From an uncultured Pelagibacteraceae bacterium (GTDB lineage Bacteria > Pseudomonadota > Alphaproteobacteria > Pelagibacterales > Pelagibacteraceae): a stretch of 64,000 bases of DNA. Shown here one piece after another: positions 1-9,949 of the stretch (positions are counted from its first letter, which is position 1; each line of letters begins with the position of its first letter). Location: assembly GCA_902634935.1 (NCBI GenBank), contig CACPMF010000001.1:52614-116613 (forward strand), read 5' to 3'. Under the pieces are notes generated by a model. The model saw only the letters and a list, made by a program, of their open reading frames with translations. It was not told where the DNA came from and searched no databases. The translations under genes were made by a program, and so were the position numbers.

Positions 1-506
1 TTCATTAATTGAGTAAGGCCCTCTAAGGCGAAAAACTCTGTTTGAAGTGGCACTACCAAAGCATCAGAGGCTACTAATGCCATAATTGTGAGAAGACTAA
101 GAGATGGGGGGCAGTCAATTAGTATATAATGATATGATGCTCTAGAATCATTTAAAATAGACGCTAATTCATCTTTTAATTTAAATGCTCTTCGGCTGTC
201 ACCAGCAGTTTCAACCTCAAGTCCTGATAAATCTACGTTGGAAGTAATAATATCTAAGTTTTCAAATTGAGTTTTTTGTATCACATCAGATATTTTTTTG
301 TTTCCATTTAAAACACTATAAATTGTATTATCAGATGGACCTGAGTTGGATAATCCAAGACCTGTTGTTGCATTTCCTTGTGGGTCAAGGTCGATTACAA
401 GAATTCTTTTTTCTTTAAGTGACAAACCAGCGGCCAAATTAATTATTGTTGTTGTTTTCCCTACTCCACCTTTCTGATTTATAACTGAAATAATTTTTCT
501 ATTCAT
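1..506 (-). CDS. parA: ParA/Soj chromosome-partitioning ATPase (partial, cut by window edge)
   Basis: Reading the minus strand from the ATG at 506 gives [19 protein letters not shown], the deviant Walker A motif of ParA/MinD ATPases, followed by DLDPQGNATTG (Walker A' region) and, further on, ILIDCPPSLS (Walker B). About 168 codons are present; the C-terminal part lies beyond position 1. ParA works with ParB at parS sites to segregate the origin-proximal chromosome. The gene overlaps the end of rsmG by four bases (ATGA), so it is translationally coupled. The rsmG-parA order next to mnmG is the standard alphaproteobacterial origin arrangement; parB should lie just outside the window. Confidence 0.95.
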   Translation of the reverse strand, partial: MNRKIISVINQKGGVGKTTTIINLAAGLSLKEKRILVIDLDPQGNATTGLGLSNSGPSDNTIYSVLNGNKKISDVIQKTQFENLDIITSNVDLSGLEVETAGDSRRAFKLKDELASILNDSRASYHYILIDCPPSLSLLTIMALVASDALVVPLQTEFFALEGLTQLM

Positions 507-1141
507 ATTTTTTTAAGATTTGATATTTTCACAATGATAGATTCATCGTTGGTTAAACTTTTCCTCTCTTCATAATCAAATTTCCAATTTTTCATTGCTT
601 CTTTTAAAATCTTCTTTCCGCTTTTTCCTAAAAATAAAATTATGTATTTAAAATTTTTGAAATTTGTTTTAGCAATTTGAAAAATTACTGGCAAAGGTTT
701 AAAGGCACGCGAAATTATGACGTCTGTAATTAAATTTTTTTCATTAAAAATATTTTTTTGATAAATTTCCGCATCAAGTTTAAATTTTTTAGTCATATCT
801 CTTAAAAAATTACTTTTATGATAGCTTTTTTCATAAAAAATCACTTTAAATGTAGGCTTTTTCGAACTCATAATAATACCCAGAACAATTCCTGGTAAAC
901 CTGCCCCCGACCCTAAGTCGGTACAGGTTTTAATGTCTTTTTTATTAATAAAATCAATAGTTTGTAAGCTATCACCAATATGTCTTGATTTTATTGAGCT
1001 TTCTGTGCTTTTGCTAATTAAGTTTATTTCCTTATTTTTCAAAATTATGTCTTTTGAATATTCATTTAACTTTTCGAGTGTTTCACATGAAACATCTAGA
1101 TTAAACTTTGGGACTGTTTTTAAAAAATACGAATCAATCAA
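503..1141 (-). CDS. rsmG: 16S rRNA (guanine-527-N7) methyltransferase RsmG (GidB)
   Basis: This 212-residue protein has the SAM-binding motif [10 protein letters not shown] at about residues 75-84 and the usual GidB length. It methylates G527 of 16S rRNA using S-adenosylmethionine. The start is a TTG codon at 1141 that overlaps the mnmG stop (TTGA), and the stop overlaps the parA start (ATGA), so mnmG-rsmG-parA look like one translationally coupled unit. There is no ATG upstream that fits, so the TTG start is preferred. Identification by motif and by the conserved mnmG-rsmG-parA order is firm. Confidence 0.95.
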   Translation of the reverse strand: MIDSYFLKTVPKFNLDVSCETLEKLNEYSKDIILKNKEINLISKSTESSIKSRHIGDSLQTIDFINKKDIKTCTDLGSGAGLPGIVLGIIMSSKKPTFKVIFYEKSYHKSNFLRDMTKKFKLDAEIYQKNIFNEKNLITDVIISRAFKPLPVIFQIAKTNFKNFKYIILFLGKSGKKILKEAMKNWKFDYEERKSLTNDESIIVKISNLKKI

Positions 1142-3009
1142 GCTATATGCTTAATAGACTTTCTTTTAAGATGAGACAATAAAATATATACAGCTGCAGG
1201 CGTTATCCCATCTATCCTAAGGGCTTGACCCATTGTTTTAGGCTTTATTTTCTTTAATTTTGATTTAACCTCATTTGATAGTCCTGAGAAACTGTCATAA
1301 TTAATATTGTCTGGGATTATAAAATTTTCATCTCTTTTAAAAGCTAAAATATCAGCTTTTTGCTTCTTCAAATAACCTTTATAATGAGAGTTTATTTCTA
1401 ATTGTTCGTCTATTTCACGTGAAATACACGGTATTTCTGGCCATATTTCCCTTATTTTACTCATATTAACGGATTTTTGACCTAATATTTGGAACGCAGT
1501 TCTACTAACCCCGTCCTTTGCAATATTTATACCATAATTTTCAACTTTAGATGGGGTAATATGTAATTTTGACATCTGATTTTCAATTTTTGTTAATTGA
1601 GAATGTTTTTCTCTAAATATTTGAGCTCTGGCTTTATGAACAACTCCCAAATTAATTCCTTTTTGAGTTAATCTGACATCTGCGTTATCTGACCTAAGTG
1701 ATAATCTATACTCAGCTCTTGAGGTAAACATTCTATATGGTTCTGCTACACCCTTTGTGACCAAATCATCTATCATTACTCCAATGTATGCATCTGATCT
1801 ATCAAGTATAAAAGGTTCCTCACCTTTAATAGATAGAGCAGAATTTATTCCAGCGATTAAGCCTTGAGCAGCAGCCTCTTCATATCCGGTTGTCCCATTT
1901 ATTTGACCAGCAAGATAGAGATTTTTAATTTTTTTAGTCTCTAAAGTTAAGAATAGCTCTCTTGGATCAATATAATCGTATTCAATAGCATACCCAGGCC
2001 TTAATATTTTTACATTATGTAAACCATTGATTTTACTACATATTTCTTGCTGTATCTCAGATGGTAATGAAGTTGAAATGCCATTTGGATATATAGTATT
2101 ATCATTTAGGCCTTCTGGCTCTAAAAAAATTTGGTGTCGCTTCTTATCAGCGAATTTTTTTATTTTATCTTCTATAGATGGACAATATCTTGGACCTACT
2201 CCTTGGATGCTACCAGAATACATTGCGCTTCGTTTAATATTTTTGGAAATGATTTTATGAACTTCCTCATTGGTATAAGTCATTCTGCAAGAGATTTGTT
2301 TATTTAAATTTTTTTTGGTTAAGAAAGAAAAAAAATATGGATCTTCGTCTGCATGTTGTGCTTCTAAATTTTCAAAATTGATTGTTCGTGCATCTAATCT
2401 TGGTGGAGTCCCAGTTTTTAATCTACCAACCTTAAAATTAAACTTTTCTAGCTGTTCACTTAAACCTGTTGATGGTTTTTCATCATATCTACCTGCAGGG
2501 GTTTTTTTCTCCCCAATATGTATAAGACCATTCAAAAATGTGCCAGTTGTTAGAATTATCTTAGATGATCTGATATCTTTACCAGATTGAGTATTAAAGC
2601 CAATTATAGCATTATTTTCGAAAATAAACTTAATTACAGGATCAGAATAAATGCTTAAATTACAGTAGTTTACAAGTTTTTCTTTCATATATTTTTTATA
2701 TAATGATCTATCACTTTGGGTTCTAGGTCCTCTAACAGCAGGGCCTCTACTTCTATTTAAGAGCCTAAATTGTATTCCTGACTTGTCCGCAACTTCTCCC
2801 ATAACACCGTCTAATGCATCTATTTCTCTGACCAAATGACCTTTACCAAGTCCACCAATTGCAGGATTGCAGGACATTTCTCCTATAGTTTCAAATTTAT
2901 GTGTGAATAAGGCAGTGTTAACTCCCAATCTTGCAGATGCTGCTGCTGCCTCACAACCAGCATGCCCACCCCCAATAACTACTACATCAAACGATAACTC
3001 ATTTTTCAT
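1138..3009 (-). CDS. mnmG: tRNA uridine-34 5-carboxymethylaminomethyl modification enzyme, FAD subunit MnmG (GidA)
   Basis: The protein has 623 residues, typical for GidA. The N-terminal FAD-binding motif [10 protein letters not shown] lies at residues 13-22 and the conserved Cys is in SCNPAIGG at about residue 47. The C-terminal helical domain that docks MnmE is present. With MnmE it installs the cmnm5 group on U34 of tRNAs that read NNA/NNG codons, using methylene-tetrahydrofolate and FAD. It lies 76 bp downstream of mnmE on the same strand and runs into rsmG with a four-base overlap. Both partners of the complex are therefore encoded together. Confidence 0.97.
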   Translation of the reverse strand: MKNELSFDVVVIGGGHAGCEAAAASARLGVNTALFTHKFETIGEMSCNPAIGGLGKGHLVREIDALDGVMGEVADKSGIQFRLLNRSRGPAVRGPRTQSDRSLYKKYMKEKLVNYCNLSIYSDPVIKFIFENNAIIGFNTQSGKDIRSSKIILTTGTFLNGLIHIGEKKTPAGRYDEKPSTGLSEQLEKFNFKVGRLKTGTPPRLDARTINFENLEAQHADEDPYFFSFLTKKNLNKQISCRMTYTNEEVHKIISKNIKRSAMYSGSIQGVGPRYCPSIEDKIKKFADKKRHQIFLEPEGLNDNTIYPNGISTSLPSEIQQEICSKINGLHNVKILRPGYAIEYDYIDPRELFLTLETKKIKNLYLAGQINGTTGYEEAAAQGLIAGINSALSIKGEEPFILDRSDAYIGVMIDDLVTKGVAEPYRMFTSRAEYRLSLRSDNADVRLTQKGINLGVVHKARAQIFREKHSQLTKIENQMSKLHITPSKVENYGINIAKDGVSRTAFQILGQKSVNMSKIREIWPEIPCISREIDEQLEINSHYKGYLKKQKADILAFKRDENFIIPDNINYDSFSGLSNEVKSKLKKIKPKTMGQALRIDGITPAAVYILLSHLKRKSIKHIA

Positions 3010-3085
3010 GCCATTAATTTATTATCGTTATTAGATTTTACAAGATACTTGTTATTAGACTTTCTGCGGTTTTCTTAATTGATAA

Positions 3086-4417
3086 TTATTTACCTATACA
3101 GAAATCGTTAAAGATGGATCCGAGTATTTCTTCAACATCTACTTTTCCAACTATTAATCCTAAATGTCTAACTGCTAGTCTTAAGTCTTCTGCAGCTTTA
3201 TCAAATTCCTCTTCTGAGTTTTTATCTTGAAAAGTTTTTAAATGATAAATGCATTTCTCAATATTGTCTCTATGCCTGCTTCTTGTAATTATAATATCGT
3301 TTGATGAAATAAATTTATTTTCTAATTTTTTTTTTATTTCATTAATAAGTAAATCTATATTTGTATTTTCTTTAACTGATATAGATATTGGATTTAATTT
3401 TCTAATTTCTTCATTTAGTTTGCCATCGATATTATCCAATTTATTAACAACAATAATATTCTTATCCTGGCTCAATGCACTTAAAAAGCTTTGAAAATCA
3501 ACACTTTTTGGCTCTAAGACTATAATATTTAAATCTGCTTCATTCGCATTTTTAAGACTTAACTTTATTCCTTTTCTTTCTATTTCATCTTTAGAATCTC
3601 TAATGCCTGCTGTGTCAGATAATATGACTGGATATCCATCTAAATTTAAATGTGTTTCTATAACATCTCTTGTTGTCCCAGCTATTTCAGACACAATTGC
3701 TACTTCACGGTTTGCTAAATGATTAAGGAGAGAAGATTTGCCTACATTTGTAGGTCCAATTATGGATATTTTAAATCCTTCTCTTATTCTTTCTCCAACT
3801 CTTTGATCATCCAATAACTTCTCTAGATCGGCCAAAGCTTTAGCTGTATCTGCTTTTATTCCATCTAAGATTTCAATTGGTAGATCTTCATCTGGAAAGT
3901 CGATTTTAGCTTCAATCTTAGATAAAACTTTAATAAGAATTTGCCTAAGAGTTTCAAATATTTTTGAACTTTTACCTTCCATAATTCTTATAGCCTGCTG
4001 CCTTTGAATCTCTGTTTCAGATGAAATTAAATCCGATATACCTTCAGCTTTCATCAAATCTATCTTTCCATTCTGAAATGCAATTTTTGTAAATTCTCCT
4101 GGCTCTGCTAACCTACAATCATCAAACTTTGAAATTGAAGCTTGTATAGCATCTATAACTGCTCTACTGCCATGAACGTGAAATTCAGCCATATCTTCAC
4201 CAGTATAACTATTTGGTCCAGGAAACCATAATACTATACCCTCGTCTATCAATTCATTTGTGTCGTAATTAAAAAGTTTTTTTAATGTGGCTACTCTTGG
4301 ATTTGGTAGATTTGTTTGAGATAATTTTTTAATAATGTCTCTAGTATTTTTTCCAGATACTCTAATAACTGCTAAACCAGATATTCCAGGTCCTGATGAT
4401 AAAGCATAAATATTCAT
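3086..4417 (-). CDS. mnmE: tRNA modification GTPase MnmE (TrmE)
   Basis: The 443-residue protein has the N-terminal formyl-THF-binding domain, a helical middle and an inserted G domain with the P-loop GPTNVGKSS near residue 220, the DTAG G3 motif and an NKLD G4 motif. It ends in CIGK, the conserved C-terminal Cys motif of the family. MnmE dimerises and works with MnmG in U34 modification. The gap to mnmG is short and contains no obvious hairpin with a T-tract. Both length and motifs match intact MnmE. Confidence 0.97.
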   Translation of the reverse strand: MNIYALSSGPGISGLAVIRVSGKNTRDIIKKLSQTNLPNPRVATLKKLFNYDTNELIDEGIVLWFPGPNSYTGEDMAEFHVHGSRAVIDAIQASISKFDDCRLAEPGEFTKIAFQNGKIDLMKAEGISDLISSETEIQRQQAIRIMEGKSSKIFETLRQILIKVLSKIEAKIDFPDEDLPIEILDGIKADTAKALADLEKLLDDQRVGERIREGFKISIIGPTNVGKSSLLNHLANREVAIVSEIAGTTRDVIETHLNLDGYPVILSDTAGIRDSKDEIERKGIKLSLKNANEADLNIIVLEPKSVDFQSFLSALSQDKNIIVVNKLDNIDGKLNEEIRKLNPISISVKENTNIDLLINEIKKKLENKFISSNDIIITRSRHRDNIEKCIYHLKTFQDKNSEEEFDKAAEDLRLAVRHLGLIVGKVDVEEILGSIFNDFCIGK

Positions 4418-4459
4418 TTAAATTCATTTATATATAAAAATTTGTTTTATTATATAATT

Positions 4460-6142
4460 TTATCTTTTGTAAACTTCTAAAAGAGATCTACCAAAATTAC
4501 TTGCAAATTTTTTTGAGTCAAACAATGGTGTATTTAAAATTCTATCAAATATGTCTTTTCTTAAAATTGAAAGTTGATTAATGTTATTTGAAAGTTCTAA
4601 TGCTTTTTCTATATATTCTTCCGAATTTTTTAAAATTAATTGATCGAGGTTAGCATTTTTAAGAATGCTTGAGCCGCATCTTGAATTGAAATTATATCCT
4701 AGAACAGTCAATACTGGTATTCCACACCATAAAGCTTCGAATGATGTTGTAACTCCATTGTAAGGGAATGTATCTAATGCAATATCAATTTTTTTATATA
4801 AATTTAAATGCTCCTTTAAACTAGGGTAGTCTGCCCTATTATAGAATTCAATTAAATCGTAAACTTTATTTTTTTTGAAGATCTCTATAATTCTTTTAGG
4901 AAAACAATTATTTGATGATTTAAGAATTAATTTTGCATTCTGAGTTTTTTTTAGGATCTCAGACCATGCATATGCAGTTTCATCAGAAATTTTGAGAAAA
5001 TTATTGAATGAACCATAAGTAATATAATTATTTTTTTTTGCAGGCGTTTCACTAAATTCTCTTTTAAAATCGAACCCTGAATGAGCATTCCATATGTTAT
5101 TTAATTTGATAATTTTTTCTGAGTAAAATCTTTCTTCATCTTTTATAAGATGATCATCAGCAATTAAGTAATCTATATTTTTAAATCCGATAGTATTACA
5201 ATAAGCAAGCCACGTTATTTGCAAAGGAGACACTCTAGATTTAAATATTTCGATTCTTTTGCTAGATGTTAGGCCACCTATGTCTATTAATATTTCTATT
5301 CTCTCTTTCTGGATTTGTTCGATAACTTCTTGATTATTTAAATTAGAAATATTGGACCATTTTTCTGAACTATCTTTGATTTCTTGAGATGACTCATCAA
5401 ATTGTTCAGAAAACGAAAAGATATAAGTTTCAAATTTACTTCTATCTAAATATTTGAGTAATTTTTTGACAAAAAATGTAACAGAGTGATATCTACTAAA
5501 GTCTCTCGATACTAAGCCAATTCTAATTTTGTCATTTTTTTTGAAATTTATTTCAGACAAATGTTTTGCATTATTTAAAACAAAATGTTTTTCAAGTTTT
5601 TTTGAATATTCATAAAAATTTTCTTGTTTCCAGTTTGAGGTGTAATTATTTATAAATGCATATCTTGCAATTATTGATTTATTTTTTGGATTTATATGGA
5701 CTATTTTTTCCATATTTTTTTTTATTTTTGGAACATCAACAAAATATTTATATAATTCTATTCCATTAACTAATAATTTTTCATTATTATTAAAATTTTC
5801 AATTGCTTCTCTGTAATATGTCTGAGCTTTAAGAATATTCTTAGATAATTCTTTTATCAAATTTACGTTAGCTGTGCTAATCGAAATCATATTACATAAA
5901 GAATCCAAACCATGTATAGTTTTTTTTTCTTTTAGATATGCATCTTCAAAATCTAACATGGAAGATAAAATATCTTTTTTTTCTTTATTTATTTTTAGAA
6001 TTTTACATAACCCTAACAAATTTGATAAGCCCGCTGGTCTTTCTGTTGTATTTGTTTTTGCGTTTGCAACTTTTAAGGCAGCTTCGTACTCTTTTTTAGT
6101 GAAGAGTAACTTTATTTCTTCGATTATAGATCTGCTTATCAT
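4460..6142 (-). CDS. GT41-type (SPINDLY/OGT-like) glycosyltransferase
   Basis: The 560-residue protein has a helical, TPR-like N-terminal half (about 1-195) and a C-terminal half resembling the catalytic region of O-GlcNAc transferase/SPINDLY proteins. Visible features are GLVSRDFSRYHSV with the family's active-site-region His (about 208-220), IDIGGLTSSKR, and LDTFPYNGVTTSFEALWCGIPV near residue 460, which corresponds to the nucleotide-sugar-binding end. No signal peptide is seen, so it is probably cytoplasmic. It sits between mnmE and rho, inside an otherwise housekeeping origin-proximal block. The acceptor and sugar donor cannot be told from sequence; protein O-glycosylation or surface glycan synthesis are both possible. 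Confidence 0.8.
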   Translation of the reverse strand: MISRSIIEEIKLLFTKKEYEAALKVANAKTNTTERPAGLSNLLGLCKILKINKEKKDILSSMLDFEDAYLKEKKTIHGLDSLCNMISISTANVNLIKELSKNILKAQTYYREAIENFNNNEKLLVNGIELYKYFVDVPKIKKNMEKIVHINPKNKSIIARYAFINNYTSNWKQENFYEYSKKLEKHFVLNNAKHLSEINFKKNDKIRIGLVSRDFSRYHSVTFFVKKLLKYLDRSKFETYIFSFSEQFDESSQEIKDSSEKWSNISNLNNQEVIEQIQKERIEILIDIGGLTSSKRIEIFKSRVSPLQITWLAYCNTIGFKNIDYLIADDHLIKDEERFYSEKIIKLNNIWNAHSGFDFKREFSETPAKKNNYITYGSFNNFLKISDETAYAWSEILKKTQNAKLILKSSNNCFPKRIIEIFKKNKVYDLIEFYNRADYPSLKEHLNLYKKIDIALDTFPYNGVTTSFEALWCGIPVLTVLGYNFNSRCGSSILKNANLDQLILKNSEEYIEKALELSNNINQLSILRKDIFDRILNTPLFDSKKFASNFGRSLLEVYKR

Positions 6143-6185
6143 TTAAGATAATTTAAACCTATTTATCAAAAATCAATATATATAA

Positions 6186-7457
6186 TTAAGAAGGTTTATT
6201 CATAGAATTAAAAAATTCAGCGTTATTTTTAGTATCTTTTAATTTTGAATTTATGAATTCTATCGCATCCATTGAACCCATTGGAGCTATTATTCTTCTT
6301 AACACATTCATTTTTTGCAAGTCGCTTTTGTCAAACAACAGCTCTTCTCTTCTAGTTCCTGATTTTGTTATATCTATTGCTGGGAATATTCTCTTCTCAG
6401 AGATTTTTCTATCTAATATTGTTTCACTATTTCCAGTGCCTTTAAATTCCTCAAATATGACTTCATCCATTCTGCTACCTGTATCAATTAATGCGGTAGC
6501 AATAATTGTTAGTGATCCACCTTCTTCTATATTCCTTGCGGCACCAAAAAATCTTTTTGGCCTTTGAAGTGCATTGGCATCTACACCTCCAGTCAAAACT
6601 TTTCCTGAACTTGGAACCACAGCGTTATACGCCCGCCCGAGTCTCGTTATTGAATCCAATAAAATTACAACGTCTTTTTTATGTTCAGTTAATCTTTTTG
6701 CTTTTTCTATTACCATTTCGGCTACTGCAACGTGTCTTTGGGCAGGCTCGTCAAATGTTGAGCTAATTACTTCTCCCTTAACTGTACGTTGCATATCTGT
6801 TACCTCTTCGGGTCTTTCATCTATTAATAAAACCATTAAATAACACTCTGGATGATTAGCTGTTATTGAGTTTGCTATGCTTTGCAAAATCATTGTTTTA
6901 CCAGCTTTTGGTGGTGATATAATTAATGATCTTTGGCCTTTTCCTATTGGACTAACAAGATCTATTAATCTAGGAGTTAGATCAGGTTTTTTTTCGATTT
7001 TTATATTTTCAACTTCCATCCTAAACTGCTTGTTAGGGTAGAGAGGTGTTAAATTGTCGAAAGCTATTTTATGCTTAAACTTATCAGGTTCCTCGAAATT
7101 TATTTTAGAAACTTGCAGTAAAGCAAAATATCTTTCACCTTCTTTTGGAGATCTTATTGGACCTTCTACAGTATCTCCTGTTCTTAAACCAAACCTTCTA
7201 ATTTGGCTTGGACTTACATATATATCATCTGCACCTGGTAGATAATTAGACTCCATTGCTCTTAGAAAACCAAAACCATCTTGTAAAAGTTGCAAAACCC
7301 CACCGCCAGTAATTTCCTCACCTTTTTCCGCCAATTTTTTTAATATGGCAAAGTAAATCTCTTGCCTTCTTAGAGTGCTTGCATTTTCAATGCCAAGCTT
7401 TTCGGCTTCAGTAATTAATTTCTCTGAGCTTTTTTCTTTCAGTTCTTGTATGTTCAT
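6186..7457 (-). CDS. rho: Transcription termination factor Rho
   Basis: At 423 residues this is a full-length Rho. It has the N-terminal Rho helical and cold-shock-like RNA-binding domains, with GFGFLRAM near residue 63 as part of RNP1, and the ATPase domain with Walker [10 protein letters not shown] near residue 184. Further on are [13 protein letters not shown], the Walker B-like [15 protein letters not shown], and the R-loop region. Rho is a hexameric RNA helicase that ends transcription at C-rich unstructured RNA. The leader upstream of the ATG carries a run of seven C residues on the mRNA strand (7464-7470), which may matter for autoregulation. The gene lies between hemJ and the glycosyltransferase. 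Confidence 0.98.
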   Translation of the reverse strand: MNIQELKEKSSEKLITEAEKLGIENASTLRRQEIYFAILKKLAEKGEEITGGGVLQLLQDGFGFLRAMESNYLPGADDIYVSPSQIRRFGLRTGDTVEGPIRSPKEGERYFALLQVSKINFEEPDKFKHKIAFDNLTPLYPNKQFRMEVENIKIEKKPDLTPRLIDLVSPIGKGQRSLIISPPKAGKTMILQSIANSITANHPECYLMVLLIDERPEEVTDMQRTVKGEVISSTFDEPAQRHVAVAEMVIEKAKRLTEHKKDVVILLDSITRLGRAYNAVVPSSGKVLTGGVDANALQRPKRFFGAARNIEEGGSLTIIATALIDTGSRMDEVIFEEFKGTGNSETILDRKISEKRIFPAIDITKSGTRREELLFDKSDLQKMNVLRRIIAPMGSMDAIEFINSKLKDTKNNAEFFNSMNKPS

Positions 7458-7519
7458 AGTTATGGGGGGGTTATTTGTTAGATCTAACGAATATATATAT
7501 TAAGTCTCAAATTTCAAGG

Positions 7520-7954
7520 CTAGATGGGTTTAAAAATTACAATAAATACTATTAAAATTAACAGTATTGTTGGAATTTCGTTAATTATTCTAAAAAATTT
7601 AGAGGATTTTGTGTTTGAACCATCTCTAAGGGAAGTCAGACATTTTCCCAAATACTCATGATAGACAGTCAAAATTATTACAAAAAAAATTTTTATTTGA
7701 AGCCAAAGTTGTGAGAAAGTCTCAAAACCAATTTGATAAATTAAGAGTATGCCAAAGAGCCAGGATATAAGCATTGCTGGCCTCATAATATAATAATAAA
7801 GCTTTCTCTCCATAATCTCGAAGATTTGTGTGGTTTCTTTTTTTTGATAATTTTCAACGTGGTAAACAAAAATTCTTGGCAAATACAATAATCCAGCCAT
7901 CCAAGATATAACTGCTATTAAATGTAATGACTTAAATAACAAATAATAGTTCAT
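7520..7954 (-). CDS. hemJ: Protoporphyrinogen IX oxidase HemJ (UPF0093 membrane protein)
   Basis: The 144-residue membrane protein has about four hydrophobic segments. The family signature is near the N-terminus: SLHLIAVISWMAGLLYLPR, then VYH, with the conserved His near residue 11 in the first helix, and YHEYLG near residue 112. HemJ carries out the next-to-last step of heme synthesis, oxidising protoporphyrinogen IX to protoporphyrin IX. It sits four bases after hemH in the same direction, and hemE precedes that, so three late heme steps are in one operon (hemE-hemH-hemJ). Assignment rests on length, membrane pattern and context. Confidence 0.88.
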   Translation of the reverse strand: MNYYLLFKSLHLIAVISWMAGLLYLPRIFVYHVENYQKKETTQIFEIMERKLYYYIMRPAMLISWLFGILLIYQIGFETFSQLWLQIKIFFVIILTVYHEYLGKCLTSLRDGSNTKSSKFFRIINEIPTILLILIVFIVIFKPI

Positions 7955-7958
7955 AAAT

Positions 7959-8948
7959 TTATAAATTTTTATTTATAAGATATTCTAGAAGCTTAATATG
8001 ATCTTCATTATCATTCAAACACGGTATCATATCAAAGTTTTTTCCTCCAGATTTTAGAAAGCTCTCCTTACCTTGAATTGCGATTTCTTCTAAGGTCTCA
8101 ACACAATCTGATGCAAAACCAGGACAAATTACCAGGATATTATTTATATTATTGCTCGGTAATTCTTCTAATGTTTTATCAGTGTAAGGTTTTAACCATT
8201 GCTCAGGACCAAACCTTGATTGGAAAGTTGTTCTTATCTTAACATCTTTGAACTTTTCTGAGATTAGTCTTGTGGTTTTATGGCAGTAGCAATGATAAGG
8301 ATCGCCTTTATCAAAATATTTTTGTGGAATACCATGGTAAGAAGCAATGATAAGGTCTGGTTTCCAATTAATTTCAGAAATCTTTTTATTTAATGAATTA
8401 ACAAGTGCATCAATATAAAGTACCTCTGACTCATAATGTGGAACAATCTTTAAACTTGGTTGCCATCTCATATTCATAAGAGATCTGTATACTTCATCAC
8501 ATACTGTTGCTGTTGTTGCTGCAGCATATTGCGGGTACAGAGGAATAATTAAAAGATGCTCACAACCAGCTTTGTGTAGTTCATTTATTTTGCTTTTTAT
8601 ACTTGGGTTTCCGTATCTCATTGCATAATCGATTATAACGTTTTCATTTCTAATCAATTTGTCAATTTTTTCGGCCTGTAATTTTGTGTAGTATCTTAGA
8701 GGTGACATGTTTTCTTTTTCCATCCAAATTTCTTTATATGCTTTTGCAGTTTTAGATGGTCTAAATGTTAAAATGAAAACATTCAGGATGAATTTCCACA
8801 ATATAGGATTAACTTCTATAACTCTTCTATCAGATAGAAATTCTTTTAGATACTTTCTTATATCAAGCCAACTCGTGGATTCCGGAGTTCCAAGATTGAT
8901 CAATAAAACTCCAGTTTTACCAAAATTAATTTTTGGGTGATCTTGCAT
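7959..8948 (-). CDS. hemH: Ferrochelatase HemH
   Basis: The 329-residue protein shows the ferrochelatase fold landmarks: VLLINLGTPES at the N-terminus, then IIPLYPQYAAATTATV, and ASYHGIPQKYFDKGDPYHCYC with the metal-binding His near residue 206. FQSRFGPEQWLKPYT and CPGFASDCVETLEEI complete the C-terminal active-site region. It inserts ferrous iron into protoporphyrin IX. The start codon is adjacent to the end of hemE and the stop is four bases from hemJ. Length and motifs are those of an intact enzyme. Confidence 0.97.
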   Translation of the reverse strand: MQDHPKINFGKTGVLLINLGTPESTSWLDIRKYLKEFLSDRRVIEVNPILWKFILNVFILTFRPSKTAKAYKEIWMEKENMSPLRYYTKLQAEKIDKLIRNENVIIDYAMRYGNPSIKSKINELHKAGCEHLLIIPLYPQYAAATTATVCDEVYRSLMNMRWQPSLKIVPHYESEVLYIDALVNSLNKKISEINWKPDLIIASYHGIPQKYFDKGDPYHCYCHKTTRLISEKFKDVKIRTTFQSRFGPEQWLKPYTDKTLEELPSNNINNILVICPGFASDCVETLEEIAIQGKESFLKSGGKNFDMIPCLNDNEDHIKLLEYLINKNL

Positions 8949-9949
8949 TAATTAAATGATCTCACAATTTTTACTAATTTTTCAACCATTTCAATTTTTG
9001 TTTGAGGTTGAATTCCATGTCCTAAATTAAATATATAGGGATGATCTTTAAATATACTTAAATATTTTTTAGTCTCTTTTTCTAAGGTATCTTCATCTTG
9101 TAACAGAATTTTTGGATCAAGACCCCCTTGAATCGGAATATCTATATTTTTGACAATATCCTTTGGATTTATCTCATAATCAATATTTATTGCACTTGGC
9201 TTAACAATATCACAAAAGTTCTTGTAATCTTTTATACCTCTAGGAAAACATATAACTGGCACACCAAGACTTTTGGTATATTCTACAAGACTTAAGGTTG
9301 GTATGTAAATATATTCGGGTATATTGTTTTCAAGCAGTCCAGCCCAACTGTCAAATATTTGTATAATCGTGGCGCCTGCCTCAACTTGATTTTTAATATG
9401 AATTTTGAGGAACTTATCAATAATAGATAATAATCGATTAATTAAAAATTCGTCTTTAAAAAAATCTTCTTTAAGTTTTTTTTTAGGGGAGATTTTGTTG
9501 ATCATGTATACTAAGATTGTCCATGGAGCACCAACAAACCCTATTAAGTCTTTTTCATCTTTGTTAATCTTATTTGATGTTATATTGATAGCTCTATAAA
9601 CAGAATTTAATCTAAAAGAAAAATCTACCTCATCAATATTTTTTAAGTCATCTAGATTTAAACTACCTAACCTTGGGCCAAAATTTTTCTCAAACTCAAC
9701 TTTCTGGTTTAGACCATATGGTAACATTAAAATATCTGAGAAAATAATTGCAGCATCAAAATTAAATCTTTCTATAGGTTGTAAGGTAATTTCAGACGCT
9801 AAATTTTCACTAAGACACAATTTTATAAAATCTTGATTTTTACTCCTTATTTCACGAAATTCAGGTAAATATCTTCCAGCTTGCCTCATTAACCATATAG
9901 GATTAAGATTACTCTTTTTCTCAACAATACATTTTTGAATTGGAGTCAT
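8948..9949 (-). CDS. hemE: Uroporphyrinogen III decarboxylase HemE
   Basis: The 333-residue protein contains the N-terminal signature PIWLMRQAGRYLPEF (about 17-31), the AIIFSDIL segment with the catalytic Asp, GFVGAPWTI, FDSWAGLL and a C-terminal FNLGHGIQPQT. It removes the four acetate carboxyls of uroporphyrinogen III to make coproporphyrinogen III. It starts at 9949 and forms the first gene of the leftward hemE-hemH-hemJ unit. Its divergent neighbour across an AT-rich gap is the DUF299 gene; that pair brackets the chromosome origin in several alphaproteobacteria. Confidence 0.97.
   Translation of the reverse strand: MTPIQKCIVEKKSNLNPIWLMRQAGRYLPEFREIRSKNQDFIKLCLSENLASEITLQPIERFNFDAAIIFSDILMLPYGLNQKVEFEKNFGPRLGSLNLDDLKNIDEVDFSFRLNSVYRAINITSNKINKDEKDLIGFVGAPWTILVYMINKISPKKKLKEDFFKDEFLINRLLSIIDKFLKIHIKNQVEAGATIIQIFDSWAGLLENNIPEYIYIPTLSLVEYTKSLGVPVICFPRGIKDYKNFCDIVKPSAINIDYEINPKDIVKNIDIPIQGGLDPKILLQDEDTLEKETKKYLSIFKDHPYIFNLGHGIQPQTKIEMVEKLVKIVRSFN

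Noticed and set aside
6253..6843. Plus-strand open frames inside rho
   Set aside because: They lie antisense to the conserved rho coding sequence and have no recognisable domain or start signal.
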